Assembly: GCA_964036155.1 (NCBI GenBank)
Contig: OZ038422.1
Coordinates: 75,601,201 to 75,665,200, forward strand
From: Diploscapter coronatus
Lineage: Eukaryota > Nematoda > Chromadorea > Rhabditida > Rhabditidae
Direction of reading: 5' to 3'
DNA length: 64,000 nucleotides
The notes beneath the pieces were generated by a model that was not told where the DNA came from, made no database searches, and saw only the letters and a program-made list of their open reading frames with translations. Below are positions 1-11,438 of the stretch, piece by piece. The position numbers were made by a program, and so were the translations under genes. The first letter of the stretch is position 1. Every line of letters starts with the position of its first letter.

Positions 1-1338
1 TCTTTCATAATAACATTCGTTTACTTATGTCAGTAGAGAAACTAATCCCCTCCATACACCTCCGTACTTCTTTGTTTCTTACTTGACATGAAGAATACGA
101 CTCCGGATTCTATACCCAAATGTTCCATCGAAAAATGTGTCATTCAAATGGGCTTAACCTAAGATTTTTTGAAATACGGGTAATCCTGTGCGTGAGGACT
201 ACGTGGGTTTCGACTAACTAAACGAAATTGAGTCATGCTTATTTGAGTTAACGATAATTCAAGTACTTTTTTTTTCTGCGAAACAACATCTATTTATTAC
301 GTCTTGCCTGGTCCCACTCAAATGATTTTTCTATCTTTCTGTCTGTCCGATTTCATTTAACCCGTCTAAGCATTGCCTTCTTTCGTATTTCATTCAACCC
401 GGTTTTTTTCAATTTCCTTTCCAGTGCCCTGATCGAGTTAAAGTTCCTTGGTCATTTACCTCAGCAGTCTAACTTTCATTAAACAAAAATTGTTACATTG
501 ATAGTTTAGAAAAGAAAGTCATCTTTAATTAGAGAGCGCAAGTGATTTCTCCAAGTCAATGTTAACGGGGTTTGAAACTTGCAAAAATATTGCCAAATGT
601 TCACAAATTGGATCAATCTAAGTCACCTAATTGCCTCGATAATTGCTCTCCCAAATGTCTTTAGGATTCCGTCAATAAAGGTTTGCATTTTGGTTCATTA
701 CTTGTCAAGGATCGCATTTATTAATTCATTTCTCCTTCTTCGCTATCAATACAAGCCGTCTCGTTATTAGCCAGAAGCTTAAAGATTATCGAAACTAGAG
801 CGAACAAATTACAAAATGATTGTTTTGTGCACGAGACTTGTTAATTTCCGCAATTTTTGCACAAGATGACTCAACTTGCGAGCCGTTGTCGGGACCTCTT
901 TGGAGCTTGAAATTTTCAGGATATCTTCCTAATACCAATAGAAATCATTTGCTGCGAAGTGTTAAAGCGTGTCACTTAAAGGGATTAGATTTTCGAGATT
1001 TTGTCTGATCTTTAAGCTCCAAAAACAGATGTTCTCGTTGATTTTCCAGGGTTGACTAGACGGGGATTTTTACCGAATTTGAAATTCTTTATAAAATCCT
1101 TATTTTCAAATCCCACCAAAACTTCAGGGATCCGATACAAAAAATTCATTTACACAAAAAAAAGATAACTCGTGTACATTCAAATTGGAGCATTTGCATT
1201 CTTTATCTTTAATTTAAAAACTTATTTAACACACTACATTATTTTCCCTGATTGATATTGCAACTAAACGAGTTGTAGAATTATTATTTTTTTATATTAG
1301 TCGATGAAAATTAGAAATTCAAAAATATTTAACTTCAG

Positions 1339-4300
1339 GCGTCGCTGGAGCGAGATGAGAGAATCATTGAGACTGAACAACATCAAAATTTCACTCCAAG
1401 GCAGAATCAAACAATTCGGTTAGTTTTGCATTTTCCTTGAATTAATGGAAAGATAAAGACGCAAGTTACAAATATCGATTTATGGCATATTTCAAAGTCT
1501 TCGATATTCTCACGGGTGTCGAAAAGTGAAACGGTCTTGTTAAAAAGTATATCATTACTTCACCAGTTCTGAATAATGATATGTCTAAAGATTATAATCT
1601 GTATCAGTAAAAATCGAATAGGAATCCCTGAGATAATGCATAACGCAAGAAATCGTGAGATTTTTGAAAGGAGATTTATCAAAAAATTGAGGATAATAGA
1701 ATTCTGAAACACGAAAAAACTACATATGGATAAATAATAATACAAGATAAATCTGAAACATATAATTGTAAAAAATGAATAAGGGTGTCTAGATCTTTTG
1801 AATTGCTACTTTATCTAGCTAAGTAAGATGGTCTTCAAATGCTTTACATGATATACCCTCTCATATTTCGAAAACTTATTTTCAATTATACCCTCAAGGA
1901 AATGTTCCAATGTGTGTTTTATTCGTTTTAAAATTACCCTTACATCTATAACTTGATGCCTCAAACTCACGCACTTCGGTGCTACGACTACAATTTGTTC
2001 CTTATTTCCTCACATCTTCCAGTTCATCCGCTTCTTTTCCCGCTTATCTTTCATCTCTCTCAATCATTCGCTCTTCTTCTTGTTCAATATATTCAAATTC
2101 CCTAGGGCCTTGGCGAGTCCCCCGCAACTGTCGGTCGGGGGCAGAGTTTTGCGCTGAATGTTCTACTCTCTCGTCCACGATGAAGCATAGGAAAATAGCG
2201 CATCGAAGATATAGCACTGTTTACAAGCAATAGGGGAGAAAGTCGCGCGCGAGACTTTGGAGTCGGGCATCTATCAAGGGACATCTACATCTTGTGCCTT
2301 CTTTCCCCGCATATTTTTCCTTCCCCTGCCCCTGCCCCGGCCCCCGGCCCAATTCTGTTATCTGCACAAATCTCTCGAATCTCGAGTTCGCGGTCTGCAG
2401 CAGTTTGGCGTCAACCATCCAGAATGATTTCCCACATGCATTCCTAATCAATTCAGGACCCGAATTGTCTGTTCCGAAACCTGTTCCAGGCTCTAAAACT
2501 CGATGCCCTCCTTCCCGCGCTCCATTTCGGCCCCAGCATTTTTTCGACCACCCTCAGCCTCTAGACGAATTCTCGACGTTTTCGTCTTCGGATTTCGCGA
2601 CCTACAAGCAGCAGCAGCAAAAGCGTTAGCACGACGTTAGTTTTTCTTTTTAAACGACTACAACGCCTTATTAACTCAACCTATTTTTATCATTACTATT
2701 TATCCATCGAATTGCGGGAACTTCTTAGGAGGTTCATTCTATAGACATGATGTCTTTGGTTGTTGGGAAGGGATGATTTTGAAAATTTTATGACTCCTAA
2801 CGGTTACTACAAACTACTTTGAACGTCTATTAGGACTTGGTTTCATTCATTTCTATCATAACAAGCTCTCCATTCTTGGACTTTCGCATTTTCATAATTA
2901 GTCATGCATGAATTGCTTCTTATAGTTCTAAGTTGCAGAAATTCAGCAAAAAATGTCGTATCCTTAGAACATCTTAGACCCGAGACTGGGCATGAATTTT
3001 CTGCATTTTCATTTCGAATTTAGAGTTTTGTCGGCCTTTCATAATTGAGTGCACTTCAAAACTTGCAAGACTAAGAAAGGGATTTAAATTGTCATTTCTT
3101 GAGCGTTAATCTAATGACGCAATTATCGGATGAATCAAATCCCTCCTAACTTCTCTCCTGATTCTCGAAAATCTGCTGATTCATTCTCGGAAGAATGGAA
3201 ATTAGGCAACGCACGTAGAGAGAGGTGGCTCAATGTCAATTGCAATTTAAGCGCGCTATGCAGTATTTATCAAGCCAGACACAATTCGCATTACATATTT
3301 ACGAATTTGTAAAATTTTGAAATTCTCGAAACTTCTTGAAAAGTTCACATATTTTAGATGCAAGATATCGTGGTGGCCCGAGTGAACTTTACAGTTCATC
3401 ATTTTTCGAAGTTTTATGCAAATGCGTTCTCTTCATTCGAAATTTTGCAGCTCTAACGAAGGAAATCGAATTTTTCCTGCAGCGTCGCATATGGCGTCAT
3501 GAAAAATGTGCAGCAAAAATCTCTAGTGCCCTAGCGTATTTACGGGGCTCTTTCTGCTTTATAATAACATTTGCCTGTTTGTTCACTTCTCATTCTTTTT
3601 TCTTTGTTACATTGATGCTTCCATAGCTTACTCTCGGAATCTCGCTTTTCTTAACCATCCCCTGCGAATCACAAGGCTGAACGTCGGATAACTTATTTTG
3701 GATTTGAAAAATTCAATTAACAATTAACAACATTTAAATTACATGATCTGGCATAAATTTGGAATCTAATTCGATCAAATTTAGACAATCTTAAAAGCAT
3801 GTAAACAAAAACATTGAAATCAGATTAAAATTCAGGCCTATCCTCTAGATTTTTCACATTTTCCAAATTTCAATGCTGATCATCCAGCTTGTCAAAGTAC
3901 AAAGAATTTCTTTGACAATTGACTTTTTGAACCGGAAATTGTCATTGTTTTGCGCTGCAATATTTCTCAGTTCCGTATGCGTTTTTCTTCAAGAACATTA
4001 AATAATTTAGCGAGTTTCACACCAAAATTGCAAATAGAGGATATTCATTCGTGACGAAATATGGCTTTACAAAATATGAACGTGAAACATAATCTTAATA
4101 ATTAAGATATACTGTTAAGAAGGCGAATATTCAAAAATTTTAAATAATTACTTAAAATTGTAGTTCAGTTTAAATCCAATTTCCTAACAATTCTATAAAT
4201 TTAGCCAGTGATTGAAGATCTATAAAAATAATTTGAAAAAATTAATTTATTATTTTTTATGACTACAAATACGTATTATCCCTTTGTGGGAAGAAATCCC

Positions 4301-7300
4301 CAATTTTTTTTTTTAATTTCTCCAATTATCTCTAATCTTTCACGACTACAGGTTTAATATCACAAGATCTCGCGAATATTGATATTTGCTACGTAGCAAA
4401 TCCGTAGAGATTATCTATTATATTAATCGTCTAAACATTGTCTTAATCCTAAAAAATCCTTGACTTCAGCCCCTTTCTTCTCTTAGCCTATAGATATTAT
4501 TCTCAATCTCAGGTCTATAAGAAATCTAGACTGGAAAATATATCTAATCCTCGAATTTTAATTCGACGCTCACTGGTAAAATCTAGTCATTAATGAAATA
4601 ATACTTTGAATGAAACGCTAACAAGATTTGAGATATTATTGTTTATAAGTTATTATAAATTTGAGATAAATATTATTTGCCGTTAAATTAATCCAGTTTA
4701 TGGAGGATTTGAAATATTTACTCGAAAAAGTCTGTACCAGTTTTAAGCATATCACAACAAATGACCTTACTTTTTCTAAAAACTAATAAAACATTTTGTT
4801 ATATTTAAAAATTAAAGACTCATTAATCATTCAACAAAATATAGTATAGTATGAATTTGTGCGGGCGTTATATCCTATTCATCAAACATCATAAGGCATT
4901 CGAATATGACAACATCATGTTTCAACTCTGCCTAAACGCGTGAGAATTTCTTCCTATTTCATATTCCCGTCAAGTTTTTTTCGTCTGAAACATCTTCTTT
5001 CTCTAACTAATTTTGCTCATATTTCTCCTTCTTTACGACTGTTCATCTTTCAATTCACATGGCCTCCTAAAGCCGCCTTATAATTTCATATTTCATGTTC
5101 TGAATGGGCGCGTCTAACTTTTTAGTCTTTTTCCTATATTAACGTCAGAAAAAAATGTTTTCTTTCTCCATATTTTTAAAAACTATTTCTCTAGTCTAGC
5201 TAGTAATAGTGTTAGAAAAAAGATCGTGAGTATATAGTTACCAAGTGTAAGTACTTTGTTGGCAAAAGTGAGTGCTTTGTTACCAAACGTTATTTCTCCC
5301 TTTTACCCTTTCCACAAGCTCTTTACTTTGGCAATAAAGTACTAACGCTTGGTAGCAATGCATTCACATTCATATAATTTCATACATATTTTTCGTGTTC
5401 TGAAATGCGCGCGTCTTTCCGCTCTAATTCTTTTACAGCTTCTTTTTGCTCATATTCGGTGCGTCTATCTCGTGGCCACGCCCCTTTGCCGAGTCGTTTT
5501 TTCTCCTTGCCCTCTTTCAGTATCCCCTCCTCTAAATGCCCCTTCTACTAGCATCTGCTTCAGCTTCAGCTTCAGCTCCGAATTCCTCAAACAGTTCCCC
5601 GCCAAATCACTTCGCTCAGTCCATCATGCGTTCGCCCAGGAAATTACTCAAACAATTGTCCCTTCCAAGAGGTAATCATTTTTGAGAGAATTAACATTTC
5701 CTTTCGTCTGAAGTTTATCATGGTTAACCATCAAGCGTCTTCATTGACGTTAGCAAAAGTTAGAAAAATCGTAGCTTTAATTCCAATTAGCTAAATTTTG
5801 ATTTGGAGTAACTCTGATCATGATACTTCCTCATTTAACTGTACAACTTTCATCAGCTCTTATCATGGCAGAAAAAGCTGGATAGTTTTGAAATTTCTAC
5901 CCCATGCTATTTAGACTTGACCTACGTAAAGTTCTGAGATCCTATAAACCAAATGTTTGTCGAAAATCGGATTGTATTTTCTCAAATCAGATTGCGAATT
6001 TCCGAAAGGGCGCGAATTGTGAAATTATTCATGCAGTCAGAACACGTGTGCCGAATTCAAAAGAACTTCGATCCTCGCATTCTTTGAAAATTTTCCTTTC
6101 TTCGAAAATCGACAATTTTCATAATGAGGGTTTCGATGCGAAATTCATATTCGTTTCACGCGGATGATAATTCAATTTTCCTCGTTCTTTGGGTAGAAAA
6201 ATGGAAAAAGCGCTGGATTTAGGGGTATTATACGCTTGAACGGATTATTTCATGGAGAATAAGACTTGTCCAAAATTCATGGAAAACTTCCTTAGACAGG
6301 ATTAACTTTATGGCTAGAATGGTCTTTTTATTTCCCTTGCACTAATCTTTTTCGGGCTACTCTATCCTAGACACTTATTTTCAACATGGAGATTCTATCC
6401 AACCTGCTGCAGAAAAGATCACATATTTTTAGTATGGAAAATCTGCTTCTAAACTTGGGTATGTGATATGATAAGCTCAGAGCATAAGATAAAATACGCT
6501 ACCGTATGCCGAGATTTTAATGACTCTTCTATAATTGAAATGTTTATCATCACGGATTTTGGACTAGAATCACATTTGTACTTATGAGCTGAAAGTCAGA
6601 TGACGAAGAAATATGTAGATTCGGTTACTTCCTGTTTTGAATCATGCTAACTTCTTTACATCGCGCTTCATGCTTTGTTGGTTTTTGACGAGTTTCTTTG
6701 ATAAATGCGATAAAAAGTCCACCACTAGGCCTTTCATCTTTTCTGCCCATGTCTCTTTTTTGATTGAGTTACTACATTTCCTGTGGGATATTCACTGATT
6801 CTGATTCAATCAGACAACGCGCTGCGAGTGACGCTTCGTATAAGACATTTTTCTAACATCAGAAAAAATCTTTCCATCTCCATTTTCTTCACGTTATTTT
6901 CTCTATTAGATGGAGAAATAGTATTAGGAAAATGGCGAAGAAAAGATTTTCCTGCAGAGAAGTCTAACACAAGGAAGGGATTGGGCAGATTTCAGGAAAA
7001 CGAAAGAAAACAACTAAGCTTCGAGAGAACGCTTGCAATTATCCCTTCCCTTATATTTATACATCAGCTATACGAAATCGTAGTCCGAAAATCCGGAGAT
7101 GAATTTCTGAACTCTTAAAAAGTAAATAGCCAGATAAAAAGTCGTTGTTGACTGTCTGAGATATTCAAGACTACACTTTTATGTAACATTCCATATCCTG
7201 CGTGATATCCTCAAAAATTCAGTGCTTTGAATTCATTCATTTCCTGTTGCCTTACCCGTGACCTGTTTACCTTCTACCTTCATGTATCCTTTCCAGGTAC

Positions 7301-10300
7301 ATTTTGGTATCGGATTACCTATTCAGAAAATATGCCTGTCTGCCAAACCCTTCTGAAACCGATCCAAGCCACATGGCATTTTTTGCCCACTCAAAATTAT
7401 ACATTTCACATCATCAAACACATGTGATATGACGTCGCAACAATTTTTCCGCTAAACGAAATTAAATACGTTTCATTAATTGAACAATCGCACAAATGGA
7501 CCAGAAATCTGAAATTTCGAGCTGAAAAATGGCTGTTTTGGAAGCCGACACTTGAACCCATTAGTCGATTGAACATTCACAGAGCGAGTTTCGCAAGTGA
7601 CAGCATGAAATTAGGTATCCGTGAGAATTTGAGCAAAATTTCGTTCCATGAAAGAAATTTTGAGGGGGATTGGAAGCTCAAGTGAAATAAATTTGGGATA
7701 TCATGATTTGTTTTAAATGATTTTTTCCAGGAGAACGCCGACGACGTTCCGCTGATAACCGAAGAGAGAACTCAGAAAAGGCCAAGTCGAATACTTTAAA
7801 CGGAGGCTCCGCGTCGCCGAGATTGAGGTTTGTCTTCCAATGAGTTTTAAAACTATACCCTAAGAGACATATTCACAAGAATCTAAAACCCAATCTTCCA
7901 TTTATAGATGCTTTAATGGTAATCTGACCAATAAAATTTTTTAAACCATTTCATAAAATACTTTTCAGTCCAAACGAATGGCAATTCGCGTTCGATCACG
8001 TGATTGGAGACGCGGAGGGCCGAGCTCAGTTTACGAAATTCCTGCAATCCGAGTACTCCGAAGAAAATATCCTCTTCTGGTACGCGTCATGTAATTTCAC
8101 TTTCAAACGATCTTAATTTGGTCCAATTTTATTTTTCCACTGAATAATGCATCGAACATTAGGGGGCAATTGTCATTTTGCGAAGTCCATTTGAAGTGCT
8201 CTTCGAGCCTTTCCCGAAGTCGGCAAATTTCATAAATAGAACATCGAAAGTATAATAGTTCTAAAATAGCGCCTTTTACTGGCGAAATATAGAGTTTAAT
8301 GCCTGATTTTTGACCGATTCAGGTGGGCTGTCGAGGAACTGAAAGCGGTGTCAGCGAGCGAGGGCCGACCAGAGTTCGAGCGGACTGTCAAGGAAATGTT
8401 CGACACTTTCATCGCCTCCGAGAGCCCCTTGGCAATAAATATCGACCATGATACGAGGTCTGAGTTGGTCGATCGGTAAGCACCAAAACTCACGTATCTC
8501 AAATGAATTATTCATTAGATCCAATTAAAATTCTTCCATTTAAAACTTGTGCAAAAGTGTTGATACTATTTTGAGAAGAATAGTCTGCATTTGGCAGACG
8601 TTTAGTGTTCATTAGAGCCGACAACACTTTTTCGGATGACTAATTTGCATAAATTTCCTTAGAATGCGCACGTACTCATTTGCGAATTTTGCAAGTTTCA
8701 AATTATTCGATAGAAATTTCAAGTTCTAGATATTACCGAAAAAGTACTAACGAAATAAGACCGCGAGATTGGGACTTTGCTTTCCTGCGATACTTGAATA
8801 TTTTCACCTGTCCAGTTATTGGATAAAGTTGTTCTCGTCATAGATTTTACTTAGAAAAAATTGTCGGCAATTTTTCTAAATAACTAATGAGTTTGACCAT
8901 TTCGGAAATGAACATTTTAAATTACTTCTTGCACTTTTCGTTTTGAAAACACATTTCATTTGGTGGAAAATAGAAAAATTCAGCGCAAACTTGATGATAA
9001 CAATGCAATAACTAATATTTAGATGATTATGGAATATTTTACCAGTTTTCGTCATTTAACTTGAAATTGTAAACTTTGTCCATAACACCCGAAATTCTCA
9101 CAGACTGTGCGTCATTCAAAATTTGATCAAGACATTCCTAAACTTTTATTGTTGACTTGGATAAGGCGTGAAGAGGAAAATGTTTGTTTATCCTTAACGT
9201 ACCGTGTGAATTTCAAAGTTTACGATCACGCTTCATTTAATCTCGAAAATAATGGATTTTAGGAATTACTTAAGTTATAACGGTTGAATAGATATTGAAC
9301 TTCATCAAAGTTGATGCTCCGAACTTCAGAAACTAGATTTACCGTGAAATTTTGAACTTTTGAAAGCAAGAGATTTTCGTGGAAGCCTTCTTTTCTGAAA
9401 GACTTGTACATCAGTTTTCGCCGAATTTATGCATCCGGGGACTCAAAGTGTTTGAAAATTGAAATGGAATTATTGATTTGAAAAACGTAGTCAAAATGGG
9501 CTAAAAAAATTCTGGCTATACGAAATTTACTCCCAGTGCGTGCTGTGAGTTACAAATTCGAGCATGGGTTGGCATAATTTCATTGAATGAAAGCGGAAAA
9601 GCCGGATGTAAAGTCGAATAGAAAAAGGTAGAAGGAAGTGAAAAAATTCCAGAGCTATGACTGTTAGAGTAGTGCAATTCATGCACTTGAGTTACTTTCG
9701 CTCAAAGGTCAGGTTAAACATAAATAGAAGGTTTATTGAATGAGAAAAATAATTGGGAGAACTGGAGCAAAGCTCAGAAAATTCAATATAAAAATTCTGT
9801 GCAAATTTGTAATCTTCTTAAGTACCATGGAAATTAAACTAAAGGCTATCTTCAGATAACAATTAGAATTCTTCAAAAAATATTTTAAAATAAAGTTGAA
9901 ATTTCAGAGTCGAAAACAAGGACCCCTCCTCGTTTCCTGAGAACATCTATGAACGAGCCCAGGCTCATGTCTATCGACTCATGGAAAAGGTAATTTGTAA
10001 AGTTTACTTTAAATCATTGTAACATTCACGTGTACTTTGCAACTAATTTATAGATGTTAAATTCTCGGAAAATCTTTGTTTTCATGCGCATAGTTTTGTT
10101 TGTGTGGTGAGATGAGAAAACAGGCGGGACCTTTCAGCCAAACTTCGTTTTGCTATATACCTAATTTGGTTATTCCGACTGAAACATCGCATTAAATAAG
10201 GCACATGAGCTAGGAGAGTGACGTTGCGACTTCGCATGAAAGTGCAAAAATAGACACTGATGAAGGAATGGGATCAGAAATATTGCAGCTGCATTCATTA

Positions 10301-10719
10301 ACGCTACTCTAAGTTCGTAAAAAATTGGAAATTTAGAAATTGTCATAATTTTGTTAAAGTACCCATACATGTGTTAAATGGGGACACTCCCTATCCAGAA
10401 CTTCTTATCTGATTTTATGAGCTAAAATTGAATTATAGGTGCTTTTACACCAAGTTTTAAAGTTGTTTTATACTTTTTAATAAGGAGGCTCTGAAATGGC
10501 GAGTTCTGGATAGGTGATGTCCCGTTAGATATCTTTTCATCTAAATAATTGTCTTGCAAGTTTTGAAAAAATAAATAAATATATGTATTTTTTAATTTAT
10601 TCATTTTTCAGGACTGCTTCTCCCGATTCGTGCACACTCCCGCTTACAAGGAAGTCGCTAAAAAGTTGAGTCTCCCGCAAACTTTCCGATTCTCCGACAG
10701 ACTTTCTCCTGCCAATTGA
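1339..10719 (+). CDS. RGS-domain protein (regulator of G-protein signalling), 5' end outside the reconstructed part
   Basis: The C-terminal exons encode an RGS domain, which accelerates GTP hydrolysis on G-alpha subunits at the plasma membrane. Exons by splice phase are 1339-1418, 7731-7827, 7969-8079, 8323-8475, 9908-9989 and 10612-10719 (TGA). The domain begins at PNEWQFAFDHVIG and contains EENILFW, AVEELK, an IDHDTR block and ERAQAHVYRLMEKDCFSRF; these match the helices of the RGS box in order. The first small exon encodes a basic segment (RRWSEMRESLRLNN) that joins in phase 1 to GERRRRSADNRRE. That exon starts in the middle of a codon, so an earlier exon must exist, probably left of the window. 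The reconstructed part is about 210 residues, and the domain sits at the extreme C terminus as in small R4-type RGS proteins. The domain call is firm; assignment of exon 1339-1418 is inferred from phase and charge. Confidence 0.85.
1419..7730 (+). other. 6.3-kb intron of the RGS gene, no supported gene inside
   Basis: Between the phase-matched donor at 1419 (GTTAGT) and acceptor at 7730 (TTTTTTCCAG) I find no exon with convincing protein similarity. The + strand is pyrimidine-rich, which leaves several open frames of about 60-110 codons with no recognisable domain. A C-rich patch near 2080-2640 includes a GC-rich hairpin near 2115-2140. A hairpin-type repeat lies at 5236-5357. Confidence 0.5.
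5236..5357. repeat. imperfect inverted repeat (hairpin element) in the RGS intron
   Basis: The left arm reads TTACCAAGTGTAAGTACTTT, and the reverse complement of the right arm reads CTACCAAGCGTTAGTACTTT, with similarity continuing for about 30 bases. The left arm also carries a second partial copy of the TACTTTGTT(G/A) unit. The form suggests a small fold-back element. No flanking target duplication was identified. Confidence 0.55.
10380..10524. mobile_element. MITE-like element with terminal inverted repeats in the last RGS intron
   Basis: About 145 bp are bounded by inverted repeats of about 24 bases. The left end starts GGGGACACTCCCTATCCAGA and the reverse complement of the right end starts CGGGACATCACCTATCCAGA. 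They share GGGACA and the 13-base core CCTATCCAGAACT. There is no coding capacity. It lies wholly inside the intron 9990-10611. Flanks include TTA on both sides, but no clean target duplication is visible, so the superfamily is left open. Confidence 0.65.
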
Positions 10720-11438
10720 AACCAATTCACTTTAATAATATTTTTAAAATAGCCTCTAGCTTCAGCTAATTTTGTTTATTTTATTTTCAAGGATTCTTAA
10801 TATGGAACTTTTAACACATTTTCGACCTACGATTGACTGGTACAAACTCCTAGAAATCTCATTCAATATTGAGCTCCAATTTTTTCTTTATAAAACTAAA
10901 TCTAGTCACCAGGATTTTTGTCATTGTGATTCATAAAAAAAATTAATTTATGAACAACTTAATATTACCTATATCTCGAAGGACCATTTTGATTATTTAC
11001 ATGATTTTTGTTGCATTACGGGTTATGCTCGGATAAATGTAGGGGATTATCTAATCTTACATTTTTAAACCATAATCCCCAGTCTTGTTTTAAAATTTTC
11101 TAAAGAAGTGTCCGCAATTTCTGTAAATTCTGATCTACCAATAAAGTGATTTTATGAGGATTATGTCTTGAACTATTTTAAAACATGCATTAAACGTTAT
11201 GGTTTTAATGATAATTTATCATCATTTTCAAATAAAGAATTGAAGTATTACTCCCTGCCATTTTAATATACTGAATATCCTAGACATGTACACAAGAAGA
11301 TGAATTAAAAAGGGTTGAACGAAGTATTGGACTACAATTTTGAAGGACATCCTATTTCTTTGTGTGAATCGGATTTTAAAGGCTTTGCCTTTTAATTTTT
11401 CCAAATCCAGCCCTAATTATAAAAAAAAAACCAGATTA
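10720..11438. other. intergenic region between convergent genes
   Basis: This AT-rich stretch of about 720 bp separates the 3' ends of the RGS gene (+) and paralogue A (-). It should hold both 3' UTRs. I see no gene, structured RNA or clear repeat in it. Confidence 0.5.

Noticed and set aside
2294..2629. 111-codon Pro/Ser-rich frame ending in a Gln run
   Set aside because: It sits in a C-rich patch of the RGS intron, with no domain, no phase-matched neighbouring exons and no convincing splice sites.
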